A stretch of 64,000 nucleotides of DNA. It comes from Clostridia bacterium (GTDB lineage: Bacteria > Bacillota_A > Clostridia > Christensenellales > Aristaeellaceae). Both the position numbers and the translations under genes were made by a program. This document shows positions 18,555 through 27,368 of the stretch, one piece after another; within the stretch, counting starts at the first letter, position 1, and the number at the start of each line of letters is the position of its first letter. The stretch lies in contig JAFXMP010000082.1 of assembly GCA_017530275.1 (NCBI GenBank), positions 1-64,000 of the forward strand, in the 5' to 3' direction. The notes beneath the pieces are model-generated. The model was not told the DNA's origin. It was given only the letters and a program-made list of their open reading frames with translations, and made no database searches.

Positions 18555-19187
18555 CTACTCTGTTAGTCTATCTGAACTCTCGAAATAATCGTTTATAGTT
18601 CCCGTATTCTTGTACTCGATCCCTTCACGTACAAACACCTTTTTAATTGTCAAAAAGAATATTCTAACATCAAGACCAAAGGAAATATTATCAACATACT
18701 CGACATCTTTTTGAAAACGTTCTTTCCATGTAGCTGCATTGCGGCCGCTTACCTGAGCAAGACCAGTAAGTCCAGGTCGCACTTTATGACGGCGATTTTC
18801 AAACTCGTTATAATGATCAAGATATTTAACCAAAAGTGGACGCGGCCCTATCAAACTCATGTCGCCCTTCAGCATATTGAAAAGCTCCGGCAACTCGTCC
18901 AAACTTGTTGATCGCAAGAGTCTACCAAACCTATTCAATCTGTCTTTGTCCGGCAGTAAATTACCATTCTCATCTTTCGCGTTGCTCATAGAACGGAATT
19001 TGTAGAGTTTAAAAATCTTCCCGTTTTGCCCTGGTCTGTCCTGAGTAAAAAGGACGGGTGTCCCAAGGTTTATCGCAACGATTAGCGCAAGAATTGCGTA
19101 CACCCACCAGAATAGAACCAAAGCCATTAAGGAAATAAAAACGTCAATTCCCCTCTTGATGTACTTCGCATATATACCTGTGGACAT
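18555..19187 (-). CDS. Phosphoglycosyl transferase priming the glycan (PglC/WcaJ type)
   Basis: This 210-residue monotopic phosphoglycosyltransferase has one hydrophobic re-entrant helix (about 14-40) followed by TQDRPGQNGK, FKLYKFRSM, the STSLDELPELFN segment and the catalytic GPRPLL motif. It transfers a sugar 1-phosphate from a UDP-sugar to undecaprenyl phosphate and so starts the repeat unit. The small size matches the PglC-like core without the N-terminal membrane domain of WbaP. AGGGGAG precedes the ATG. It marks the operon as a lipid-linked glycan assembly locus. Confidence 0.9.
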   Translation of the reverse strand: MSTGIYAKYIKRGIDVFISLMALVLFWWVYAILALIVAINLGTPVLFTQDRPGQNGKIFKLYKFRSMSNAKDENGNLLPDKDRLNRFGRLLRSTSLDELPELFNMLKGDMSLIGPRPLLVKYLDHYNEFENRRHKVRPGLTGLAQVSGRNAATWKERFQKDVEYVDNISFGLDVRIFFLTIKKVFVREGIEYKNTGTINDYFESSDRLTE

Positions 19188-19198
19188 TATTGCTCCCC

Positions 19199-19465
19199 TT
19201 ACTTCTTTTCAGTTGTTGCCACAAGCGCTTTCTGCTTGCTCAGGTACATGCCAATAAGGCCAATAAGGGTAAAGATTGAAGTAGCTTTTATCACCCAAGG
19301 CAGATAGGTTTTGAACACCCAAAGACAGAGGGCAGTCGCGCTCTCCCCACTAATAATTAAAGCTACTAAATAACCCACAAGACTAAGTCCACCTGCAAAG
19401 AGACAAGCAATAATGCCGTATGCAAAAATCTTCAAAAGGATATCTGATACTTTTTTCATTTTCAT
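19199..19465 (-). CDS. Small two-span membrane protein, possible TRAP small subunit
   Basis: This 88-residue protein has two hydrophobic segments (about 9-39 and 49-74) and a basic N-terminus. It lies 8 bases after the TRAP-like permease gene, a typical place for a small DctQ-like partner, but it is shorter than usual DctQ proteins of about 150 residues with four spans. A second start at 19459 has better spacing from GAGGTG. I do not recognise a family. Its job as accessory subunit is inferred only from position. Confidence 0.55.
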   Translation of the reverse strand: MKMKKVSDILLKIFAYGIIACLFAGGLSLVGYLVALIISGESATALCLWVFKTYLPWVIKATSIFTLIGLIGMYLSKQKALVATTEKK

Positions 19466-19472
19466 TCACCTC

Positions 19473-20819
19473 TCACAGTCCCATAATCGGGAGAATGCCC
19501 AGCAAGCAAATCACTGCCATCGCATAATGCAACCCAACCCAGATGAGACAGTTTATTGTTGTCTCTTTAAACTTTGATCCAGCAATACCCATAGCTGTGT
19601 ACATGCAGAGGGCCAACGGCGGTGTCATTCCTTCCATAGCTCCTGTGATAACCGGCAGCATGATAGCAGCCAGGAGCGGATTCCCACCAGCTGCAGCAAA
19701 AATAGCGATAATGGTGGTTCCAAAGATTTTTGTCTGAGCCGATCCCGGTAAAACCATACCGAGAATAGCGGTAACCAAAGGAACGATGAATGCAATTGCC
19801 GCAACAGAAAGATTCCAGCTCTTTATGTATTCCCCAATATTCGCACCAACATTGGTAGCCGAGAACAGATTACTGATGCAATACGCAAAGAAGATGGTAG
19901 CGCCAACGGGAACAATACCGGAAACAGACTTCTTAACTGTCTCGACCAGCTCACCCTTCTTCAGTGCTTTGCGATTCACGATCAAAGCATAAACAGCGGC
20001 AAGACCCGGTGTGAATAGCAGAAGGCTGCTGCTCATATTGCCTGCGCCTGCTCCGAGCCTGTTTGTAAAGAAGTTTGCTTTAAAGAAGTAGTCAAGCACA
20101 AAGGGAAGAAGAATGATCACGGGGAGAAGCAGATTCTTCCAGCCAGCTTTCAATGTTTCCTTCAGATTCGGAATGTCTTCTTTTGCCATAGGCTTTACTT
20201 TATAGTAGCGACAAAAAACAAACACTGTGATGATTCTTTGAAGAATAAACCAGATAGCCACACCCCAGCAAGCAAACCAGAATGTAGACTGAGACATCTC
20301 CGCGCCACTGAATTCGTTGTAGCAAGCAAGAGCTGTAAGAATGACACCAGCAGGCGGTATCATATTCCCCATTGTGCTGCATGCGCTTTCAATGTTCGCT
20401 GCAAGATGTGCAGGCACACCAGACTTTTTCATGGCGGGGATTGTAAATACACCTGTGGTTGCCACGTTGCCCGCACCAGATCCCGACAGAGCACCCATAA
20501 AAGTGGATCCGATAACCGCAGTGTATGCCGCGCCACCACGGAATCGACCTAGGGCGGCTATGATGACGTTTACCACAGTATCAATCGCATGCGTGGCATC
20601 AAGAATTTTTGCCAACACAAGGAATGCCATAATAGCGTAAAAGAGAGTATCTGTGCTTGTTTTACCAATATAGGCAAAGAAGTTCTTATACTCTCCTGTC
20701 AAAACCACCATGAGTACATATCCATAGAACATGGACTCATAAATAGGCCGCTTAAGCAGCAAAAAAGTTACACAAATGACCGCCAACAGGGCAACGATGT
20801 ACCACACCTCAACTGGCAT
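19473..20819 (-). CDS. TRAP-type large permease (DctM-like)
   Basis: The product is a 448-residue, roughly 12-span membrane protein from the ATG after GGAGGAAAG; an upstream start at 20870 lacks a site. The glycine-rich GSTFMGALSGSGAGNVATTG and the later NMIPPAGVILTA and VLPGSAQTK segments match the two inverted halves of DctM-like TRAP permeases, which take up organic acids with sodium. No DctP-type solute-binding protein is nearby, so the partner may be encoded elsewhere. Its placement inside a polysaccharide operon next to B12-enzyme genes suggests import of a precursor acid. Confidence 0.75.
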   Translation of the reverse strand: MPVEVWYIVALLAVICVTFLLLKRPIYESMFYGYVLMVVLTGEYKNFFAYIGKTSTDTLFYAIMAFLVLAKILDATHAIDTVVNVIIAALGRFRGGAAYTAVIGSTFMGALSGSGAGNVATTGVFTIPAMKKSGVPAHLAANIESACSTMGNMIPPAGVILTALACYNEFSGAEMSQSTFWFACWGVAIWFILQRIITVFVFCRYYKVKPMAKEDIPNLKETLKAGWKNLLLPVIILLPFVLDYFFKANFFTNRLGAGAGNMSSSLLLFTPGLAAVYALIVNRKALKKGELVETVKKSVSGIVPVGATIFFAYCISNLFSATNVGANIGEYIKSWNLSVAAIAFIVPLVTAILGMVLPGSAQTKIFGTTIIAIFAAAGGNPLLAAIMLPVITGAMEGMTPPLALCMYTAMGIAGSKFKETTINCLIWVGLHYAMAVICLLGILPIMGL

Positions 20820-20859
20820 ATTGTCTTTCCTCCATAAAAACGTATATGTACGGTTCTTT

Positions 20860-21354
20860 TCAGAACTCAATACCTACTCTTGCCTGTACCCCTTTATCAT
20901 AAGGGTGCTTGATCTTTTGAATATCTGATACATAATCGGCTCGACTAATAAGCCATTCGGGAGCATTCCGCCCAGTTAAAACTATCTCACAGTTCTTATC
21001 GAGCAGCCTTTCTAGTTTTTTGCGGCTAATCATACCCGCATTCAAAGCATGAATAGCCTCATCAAGGACAACTAGAAAAACATCAGTCCCGATAGCCTTA
21101 TCCAGCATCTTATCGTACTCCTTGGCTGTCTCTTTCTTCTGATCCTCTGTCATCTGAAAGATGAAACCATAGTTTACTGGGCAATGGATAACCTCTATGC
21201 TTGGGATAGACCTTAGAACTGATACTTCACCTGAGCTATCATCCTTAAGAAATTGCATGAACAGCACGTTAACTCCATGACCTGCTGCTCTGATGCATAA
21301 TCCTATTGATGCTGTTGTTTTCCCCTTTCCGTCTCCTACATAAACCTGAATCAT
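20860..21354 (-). CDS. cobO: Cob(I)alamin adenosyltransferase (CobO/BtuR type)
   Basis: This 164-residue P-loop protein begins MIQVYVGDGKGKTTASIGL, the unusual P-loop of CobA/CobO corrinoid adenosyltransferases, and has LVVLDEAIHALNAG as the Walker B region. It converts cob(I)alamin or cobyrinic acid diamide to the adenosyl form. Its ATG overlaps the stop of the B12-binding mutase-like gene in an ATGA junction, so the two are translationally coupled. This strongly suggests that it supplies adenosylcobalamin to that enzyme. Confidence 0.9.
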   Translation of the reverse strand: MIQVYVGDGKGKTTASIGLCIRAAGHGVNVLFMQFLKDDSSGEVSVLRSIPSIEVIHCPVNYGFIFQMTEDQKKETAKEYDKMLDKAIGTDVFLVVLDEAIHALNAGMISRKKLERLLDKNCEIVLTGRNAPEWLISRADYVSDIQKIKHPYDKGVQARVGIEF

Positions 21355-23258
21355 GAAATCACCGAGTTCTTGAAATACTTATGTTTAAAAATATAGTTTG
21401 CATCAGGCAAGTTGCTGATACAGCGGTTTATGCGGTAATCAGTAGTAACAATCACATCGTGATCGCATAGGACAACCCCGCCATTCGTCATCCGAGTTCC
21501 CCAGCCCTTGGCGTGTACAAATTCATCGGAATCAGACCAAAGCTCCGGAACAGGTAACCATCCTGCAACGAAGGCGAGATACAATCCCTCCGGACTATAG
21601 AGATCAGGGATGTTGTCTTCCATTGCCTTTATGATTTTCCGGCAGGCAGTTTCCAACTCATATTGACGTTTGAGGATATCATCTGTCATAACATCCGGTG
21701 TCAGCCCCTGTTTCTTTAATCTTCTGTATTCCTGAAGCGCCGTTTTAGTAATCTTGATACTATCGTTCAAGATATCTGGAGTAGCAAGGAACAAAGCTTC
21801 CGAATAGCTGACCACATGGATGATTTCAGGACTCATCTCATTATTTGGATCGATATCATCCATGAGCGCAGTTACTGTGGCTAACTGTGTTTTCGCCGTT
21901 TCAAGGTTAGGTTTGAAATAATCTAGACCGGCACGGGTCTGAAGGACAACACGGAAGTTATCGTCCTCAAGCTCCTTCACAAGCTTCAGCATAGTCCTGC
22001 CCTTGGCAAGATCCTGAATACCCCAAGTGCTCCGGGGAGTATTTAACATGTTCTGAAGAACAAACGTCTTCGTCCCATATGTTTTAGCAGCTTTCGCAGC
22101 AAGGAAGCCAGAAACAATATACGTAATATCATCGGCACCCCGGAAAGCAAAATGGTGAGGAACATTAGTCTCTAGCGGCTTACCGGTTGTTGCGATCCAT
22201 CGAATAGTTTCCAGATGTTCTTTCAGATTGTCGTAAAGTGCGTTAGGGCCTCTGCCATCCAACTCGTTAAACCACCAGAGCGAAAGAGCATGCCAGGAAA
22301 TATTGATACTGCGCTCATAGATTTCAGCAAGCTTCTGAACATTCTTCGTACCGGAATATGTCCTCACCAGCATCGGTCTCGCAGCTTGCCATATATCCAT
22401 ATACTCCAGTTCTGAGTTAACTGGCACACCGCCGCCATTCGGTTTTCCATCCCAATTCTCACCGAAATTAGACTGTGAAAGCTGAGAAGAACCAATGGAG
22501 AGTACGTCAAGGTAACCGGCTTTACCTAACTCATGGCACCAATCCTGGTACTCCTTAAGCATAGCAAAGCGACTCATGTCATCAGAGTACGGACCCGAAT
22601 GGGCACGGATAATAGGCTGAAAGCCACCTTTGAAGTTATTGTCAAGGCGTAGTTCCAGTGTATCCTTCATAGTACCAAACTCCGGATACGGATTGTGCTC
22701 TGGTGCCTTCATGTGCAGATAGTCGCCGGAGCGAATCACGCCCTGACCGAACTTCTCCAGATCTTTATCGTACTGGCAACCTTCTTTTATGGTTTTAGGA
22801 ATATCCTCAAAAGGAACTCCCATAACAAGGAGTGTTTCCTCTGCGGACTCTCCACCACGGAATGTGGATACACGTCCATCGTATTCCTTATTTATCTTTT
22901 CACAAGCTGGGGTTAATCCGGCAAAGAAAATGCTTTTTACTTTATTATTTGACCCGCCGTAATAGCCTTTATTCGCTAAAAGATGAACGAGCCTGCCCAT
23001 CAGCTCAACAGCAGTGTCTGGATCAAGACGATAAGAAAAGCCAATACGCTGAATATTGTTTTCGTCAATCCAGTCAAGGATAACCTTCTGAGCACTCTCT
23101 GCCTCGATTCTCTCCATCGCATGCTCAACATTAGTAGGAGAAATAAGGACGCGATAACCACAATCCCGGAGAAGCGCCGCAGCTGCATGTATGCCCATTG
23201 TGTGAGCATCAACCAGTGTTTTTATAAGACCAAAAGTTTCATTTTTACTTGCAGCCAT
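21351..23258 (-). CDS. Cobalamin-dependent mutase-like enzyme of unknown reaction
   Basis: The N-terminal ~150 residues form a B12-binding Rossmann domain with DAHTMG at 17-22, matching the DxHxxG lower-ligand motif (His19), then FSYRLD and a glycine-rich TFRGGESAEE. The remaining ~480 residues look like a TIM-barrel catalytic domain with some likeness to glutamate-mutase epsilon or related aminomutase subunits, for example IIRAHSGPYSDD and HHFAFRGADD. Fusion of both parts in one 635-residue chain differs from split GlmS/GlmE. The coupled cobO gene points to adenosylcobalamin radical chemistry. The substrate is unknown; neighbours suggest an amino or keto acid. Confidence 0.75.
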   Translation of the reverse strand: MAASKNETFGLIKTLVDAHTMGIHAAAALLRDCGYRVLISPTNVEHAMERIEAESAQKVILDWIDENNIQRIGFSYRLDPDTAVELMGRLVHLLANKGYYGGSNNKVKSIFFAGLTPACEKINKEYDGRVSTFRGGESAEETLLVMGVPFEDIPKTIKEGCQYDKDLEKFGQGVIRSGDYLHMKAPEHNPYPEFGTMKDTLELRLDNNFKGGFQPIIRAHSGPYSDDMSRFAMLKEYQDWCHELGKAGYLDVLSIGSSQLSQSNFGENWDGKPNGGGVPVNSELEYMDIWQAARPMLVRTYSGTKNVQKLAEIYERSINISWHALSLWWFNELDGRGPNALYDNLKEHLETIRWIATTGKPLETNVPHHFAFRGADDITYIVSGFLAAKAAKTYGTKTFVLQNMLNTPRSTWGIQDLAKGRTMLKLVKELEDDNFRVVLQTRAGLDYFKPNLETAKTQLATVTALMDDIDPNNEMSPEIIHVVSYSEALFLATPDILNDSIKITKTALQEYRRLKKQGLTPDVMTDDILKRQYELETACRKIIKAMEDNIPDLYSPEGLYLAFVAGWLPVPELWSDSDEFVHAKGWGTRMTNGGVVLCDHDVIVTTDYRINRCISNLPDANYIFKHKYFKNSVIS

Positions 23259-23272
23259 TTGACCACCTGTTT

Positions 23273-24337
23273 TTAGAAGTATTCTTTTAACTGAGAAGAA
23301 GTAAAGCGTCTCCCAGTCGCTCTATAATCTGCATCCATAACGGAGCAGGCTAGATTTATAATTGTCGTAATATTGGGAGTAGGCACGCCCAATTCCTCTC
23401 CCATTGCCTCAACTGGTACAAGGCCGTTCGGAACATCCTCAAAGATGTATCGAGTGTTGATTGTTGGAGGTGCATCTATTTCTCTATACGCTTCATTGTT
23501 TCGAATACACTCATAGAGAGAATCGCCAGAAACTAAATATGTCCTCTCCAACCATTCTTTTAGAGACTCAACCTCAAATCCGCCTGCCTTCGCTACCGCT
23601 TGCCTCTCAGCGTCGATTTTCTCCAACAGATGAGCCACAGAGTGAGAGATTCCATCATAGTAATACTTGAAATCGACTTTTTCTGTTTCGATCCAACCTA
23701 CATTCATCATGACAGGAGCGCAGTGAAGAATCATGCCAATATTGGAAAGAGATGTTCTGCCAACGGAATCGACAACTTCGAAATACGGTTTTAGACACTC
23801 AGGCATACGAGCCATGATATAATTGATGTCACTTCCATTAATTGCAGCGATTTCTACATCATGTTTAAGAGCAAGAATGGATGTGCTATTGGCTCCGGTT
23901 TTACGGCAGGTGTACACTATAGTTTGTGTTTCTGCAATGTGAGGAAGTTTCTTAACACCTGCTTTTTTCAGTTCCTCTGCAAACTCGATTGCGCCAAAGG
24001 TTCTACCAGGGTTTAGAACCACAATCATGTCAGGTGTAACAAATTGAGCAAGCTCTTTCGCAATATCCTTATGAGCACTGCTAGGTGTCGTTACCATAAC
24101 GAAGTCAGCAACCACATCTGCCATATTTGTGGAAGCTTTACTGATTCTTGCGTCACCATTCACAATGCCAGAACAATGGATAACGCCTGAGTCAAGAACC
24201 TCCTGAATGTTCTTTTGAGTCCTATTCCACAGCTTCACTTCCACCCCATTAAGTGTAAGATGGGCTGCCATGGAAAAGCCCTGATGTCCAGCCCCACAGA
24301 CAAATACTGTGTGCGTGGACGAAGTACCTGAGTTCAA
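23273..24337 (-). CDS. NAD/NADP octopine/nopaline dehydrogenase-family protein
   Basis: This 354-residue protein starts from TTG, supported by GAAGGGG 8 bases upstream. The Rossmann motif GAGHQG follows VFVCG. Downstream, VTTPSSAHKDIAKEL and SNIGMILHCAPVMMNVGWIE match the C-terminal domain of opine dehydrogenases, with a conserved H in the active site. These enzymes reductively join an amino acid and a 2-keto acid. Lying 14 bases before the mutase-like gene, it may process that enzyme's product. An opine-type substituent on the polysaccharide is a hypothesis, not shown. Confidence 0.8.
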   Translation of the reverse strand: MNSGTSSTHTVFVCGAGHQGFSMAAHLTLNGVEVKLWNRTQKNIQEVLDSGVIHCSGIVNGDARISKASTNMADVVADFVMVTTPSSAHKDIAKELAQFVTPDMIVVLNPGRTFGAIEFAEELKKAGVKKLPHIAETQTIVYTCRKTGANSTSILALKHDVEIAAINGSDINYIMARMPECLKPYFEVVDSVGRTSLSNIGMILHCAPVMMNVGWIETEKVDFKYYYDGISHSVAHLLEKIDAERQAVAKAGGFEVESLKEWLERTYLVSGDSLYECIRNNEAYREIDAPPTINTRYIFEDVPNGLVPVEAMGEELGVPTPNITTIINLACSVMDADYRATGRRFTSSQLKEYF

Positions 24338-24369
24338 GATTTTTACCCCTTCGATCTATAATTTGTGAG

Positions 24370-24777
24370 CTATTTACTCACCTGTTTACACATAGTTTTT
24401 CCAGCTCGTGATACCATCACAATCCCCACGCCGACTACAGCTCCAATCATGTTATGAAGCACATCATCGAATTCAAGCAGGCCTCGGGAAGTGATCAACT
24501 GCAAGACTTCAACCAGCAGACTTAAGCCTGCTGCTACAAGAAGCCCTCTCCATTTCCACAGCCATCCTACCAAGACTCCTATCGGCACGAACATCACCAC
24601 ATTGGTTAGTATCTGATTCTTCTGGACTGACCATTGCTTCCACGACCAGAAGAGTTCCAGCTTTATGTGTTCTCCTAAAAACGGCTTCCGAATCAATACA
24701 GTCTCAGTAAGGATAAGGAAAGCGTATCCTACCAACAGTCCCAGGCTCGGTTTCTTCCAAATCCTCCAGACAGCCAC
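24370..24777 (-). pseudogene. VanZ-like membrane protein, N-terminus interrupted by TAG
   Basis: The frame from GTG encodes 135 residues with VanZ features: FVPIGVLVGWLW, then EVLQLITSRGLLEFDDVLHNMIGA. The in-frame sequence continues upstream through WYYAVAVLLC to a TAG at 24808-24810 and then EVIDYVFGLLDIP. Reading across the TAG gives a seamless membrane N-terminus. The GTG start has no ribosome site, whereas AGGAGG lies beyond the TAG. I infer that a nonsense mutation shortened an originally longer VanZ. It could still be translated from an internal start. Confidence 0.6.
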
Positions 24778-24868
24778 ACAGAGAAGAACTGCTACCGCGT
24801 AATACCACTAGGGAATGTCTAAAAGGCCAAATACGTAATCGATAACTTCATCCTCCTGTGTGTGATTA

Positions 24869-25105
24869 CCCCACTCATATGTAGCCGATGTACATTTGCG
24901 CTCCTCATGCATATGCGGCAGATGCCATTTTTCCGATTTGCAACCCTTATGCATATGCAGCAGATGCAAATCTACAACCCTGATGCATATTCAACCGACA
25001 TGACATTTTCTTATCTACAGCCCCAATGCATGTTCAGCCGATACGACTAATTTATTAAGTCGGTCGATTTAACTGCCTCATCCATATCCAGCCGACATCA
25101 CAAAA
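24869..25105. repeat. Degenerate tandem repeats with GCATAT core
   Basis: Six related blocks share a core like CATATNCAGCCGACAT. Their CATAT positions are about 24876, 24910, 24952, 24986, 25029 (CATGT) and 25083, giving steps of 34, 42, 34, 43 and 54 bases. The alternation of 34 and 42-43 suggests a two-unit higher-order repeat. The array fills the gap between the second aminotransferase and vanZ. The short frame across it is not a recognisable protein. Function is unknown. Confidence 0.6.
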
Positions 25106-26396
25106 AGCACCTATGAATGATCTCGATAATCCGATCCTGCTGCTCTTCCGTCATCTTGTTATCCGAAGGTAAACACAGACCTCTTCCGTACACCATCTTG
25201 CCGTTGTCAATCACAACACCCTCATCAATATAGGCGTTGCTCATGCCCCGGCTCACGCCCTGGGCGGTAACGAACACGTTGTTTCGGTAAATAGGCTGCA
25301 TATGCATGGGCTTCCAGATGGGGCGGCCTTCCGCGTTAAACGCCGCGATAGCGTCTAAAATCTCCGTGGGGCAGGACTTGCCGGGCTCCGTGTTATAAAG
25401 CGCATGCTTCCCTGAACGAACCTGCGGGCACATCGCTTCTTCGTCAATCAGCAGGCAGGAAAGCCAGTAGTTCGGCTCTGTGCAGTCCGGAATGGGGTTC
25501 ATGCGCACCGGCAGATCCTTCAGGCCCTCTTTATAGCGGTAATAGATGGCTTTCTTCTGGGCGATATGCTCGTTCAGATAGGGAAGCTGACCGCGGATAA
25601 TACCGGCGATGATGTTGCTCATGCGATAGTTGTAGCCAAGCTCCTCGTGCTGATACCAGGGAGCGTCTTCACGCGCCTGGGTGCTCCACTTACGAACCTT
25701 GTTGGCATCCTCTTTGCTGTCCGTCAGCAGGAAACCGCCAGAGCTCCCCGTGATGATTTTATTGCCGTTTCCCGATAAGATACTCACGTCGCCGAAACAG
25801 CCGGTCTGTATCCCCTTATAGGTGGAACCGAAAGACTCCGCCGCGTCTTCAATAATCAGCGCGCCATGCTTGTCCGCAATGGCTCTGATCTCGTCGCACT
25901 TGCCGGGTGTGCCATACAGGTGGGCAATCACAATAAGCCTGACATCCGGATAAATGGAAAACGCCTTTTCCAGCGCCTCCGGGTCCATATTCCAGGAATC
26001 CAATTCCGTATCGATAAAGACAGCCTCTCCGCCCTCATAGGCGATGGGGTTCACCGTGGCATCAAAGGTCATATCCGAAGCAAAAACCTTATGGCCCGTC
26101 AGCACCCCCCTGTTCGCCGGGGAAGGCCCGTACAGTTTTTCGCCGCACAAACGCATGGCCATATGCAGCGCCGCCGTGCCGGAAGAAAGCGCAACGGCAT
26201 GCTTCCGGCCAACAATGGCCGCGACTTGCTTCTCAACCTCGTTGATGTTCGCGCCAACGGTAGACACCCAGTTCGTTTGGATCGCTTCATCAACCCACCG
26301 CTGTTCGTCGCCATGCATCGTTGGCGACGCCAGCCACACTTTGGACGGAAACGGCTCGATGCCGGCGAATCGGGGATCGGAAAGGAATTTATTCAT
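25098..26396 (-). CDS. DegT/DnrJ/EryC1/StrS-family PLP sugar aminotransferase
   Basis: This 432-residue aminotransferase begins MNKFLSDPRFAGIEPFPSKV and has AHLYGTPGKCDEI, the PLP aspartate in EDAAESFGSTYKG, and the likely Schiff-base lysine in SGNGNKIITGSSGG. This layout matches sugar aminotransferases acting on UDP-4-keto sugars, such as PglE-like enzymes. Their 4-keto substrate would come from a 4,6-dehydratase like the one truncated at 2.6 kb. It is the first gene after a promoter at 26.9 kb. A decayed paralogue lies upstream at 27.4-28.1 kb. Confidence 0.88.
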   Translation of the reverse strand: MNKFLSDPRFAGIEPFPSKVWLASPTMHGDEQRWVDEAIQTNWVSTVGANINEVEKQVAAIVGRKHAVALSSGTAALHMAMRLCGEKLYGPSPANRGVLTGHKVFASDMTFDATVNPIAYEGGEAVFIDTELDSWNMDPEALEKAFSIYPDVRLIVIAHLYGTPGKCDEIRAIADKHGALIIEDAAESFGSTYKGIQTGCFGDVSILSGNGNKIITGSSGGFLLTDSKEDANKVRKWSTQAREDAPWYQHEELGYNYRMSNIIAGIIRGQLPYLNEHIAQKKAIYYRYKEGLKDLPVRMNPIPDCTEPNYWLSCLLIDEEAMCPQVRSGKHALYNTEPGKSCPTEILDAIAAFNAEGRPIWKPMHMQPIYRNNVFVTAQGVSRGMSNAYIDEGVVIDNGKMVYGRGLCLPSDNKMTEEQQDRIIEIIHRCFL

Positions 26397-26399
26397 TAA

Positions 26400-27368
26400 G
26401 CTACCATCCTTTGCTTTTCAATCAGCTAAAGGAAGCTGATACAATTCAACGGGTATTTCTGAACATTCACCGGTATCCGGAGAACAAAGGGATCAGCAGG
26501 AAATCAGCCTGAAAAAGCAATGCTCCGCCATGACGAACCGCTTGGGCGATCCGCCTGTATCGCTTTTCTGTGCAAGACCGCCGCGCGTCCCGGCAAGACA
26601 TCCGGTAACGCCGTATCGATCCGCTTCGTCCCGCCGCTTGTCTTCGCTCCCGGCGTCCACGTTTACGAAAGCTGAACGCGGGCAAGGCGCAGGCGCTTAA
26701 CAGACTGCAAAAAGAACCCATCCTCCCCCTCTTCTGTCACGATGGATTCCTCACGTCTGAGCAATGAGTTCCTCGGGAACCCGTGCGGCAAGTAAAGTAG
26801 GAAATCAGCGCCATTCCCCTCAGAAAGCTGCTGTCACTGTCAGCGGGCGTCTTTTGGAAGGTGCCCGGAGCTTCCGTGTGTTCCTACACACAAAGTATAC
26901 CACAAACGGAATTAAAAGTCTACTTTTGGCATAGTTCTGGTCTCCGCAGCCAGAGCTATGTCTTATGAAAAGAATATTACTTCACTAACAAGACCTTTTT
27001 CTATCATTTACAGCCATCGGCAATAAGTTCTTCACTATCTATAAAAGCCTGAACTTAATCCTATAAGCTCCGAATCACCTTTGACCGTCTCTGTTGCCTA
27101 CGCCAACAAGTTACTCACTGTCGCTGCGGTTACAAAATCCACTCCTCCGGCTGTCTAAAGACTCCCGCAATTTGTAACCGCAAAAATGCGAGGAGTTGAG
27201 AACTCGGTCAATAAGCTCCTAACTATGAAACCTTATAAATCGTCAGCCTGTTCTACGTTGGTGGAAGGCTCAGAAAGAGAGCCAAAAACAAGAAAAAACC
27301 CGTCTGGAAAGCCCTTGCTGGAAGATGGAATTCTGCTTTTTGTGCATCATGCCCAATTTCTCCAGCCA
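26400..27368. other. Gene-free stretch: long leader and inverted repeats
   Basis: No convincing gene lies here; the 84-residue minus frame at 26467-26721 is arginine-rich and unlike any family I know. If the promoter at 26894-26922 is used, the aminotransferase mRNA has an untranslated leader of roughly 490 bases. A hairpin with arms 26930-26940 and 26950-26960 lies just upstream of the promoter. Perfect 12-base inverted arms TGCGGTTACAAA occur at 27125-27136 and 27171-27182, with a second pair (ACTCCTC/GAGGAGT) around them. The rest looks like decayed sequence. Confidence 0.5.
26894..26922 (-). promoter_or_regulatory. Putative promoter for the polysaccharide operon
   Basis: On the minus strand TAGACT (26917-26922) and TATACT (26894-26899) are separated by 17 bases. 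It is the best match upstream of the 25-26 kb aminotransferase and could drive the long minus-strand run down to 2.6 kb. The start site would be near 26886. Confidence 0.5.

Noticed and set aside
19199..24337. Cobalamin riboswitch for the cobO-mutase block
   Set aside because: Gaps between these genes are too short and no B12-box-like sequence was seen; the genes are read as part of a longer operon.
26467..26721. 84-residue Arg/Ser-rich frame in the operon leader
   Set aside because: No spaced ribosome site, no family resemblance, and strongly biased composition.
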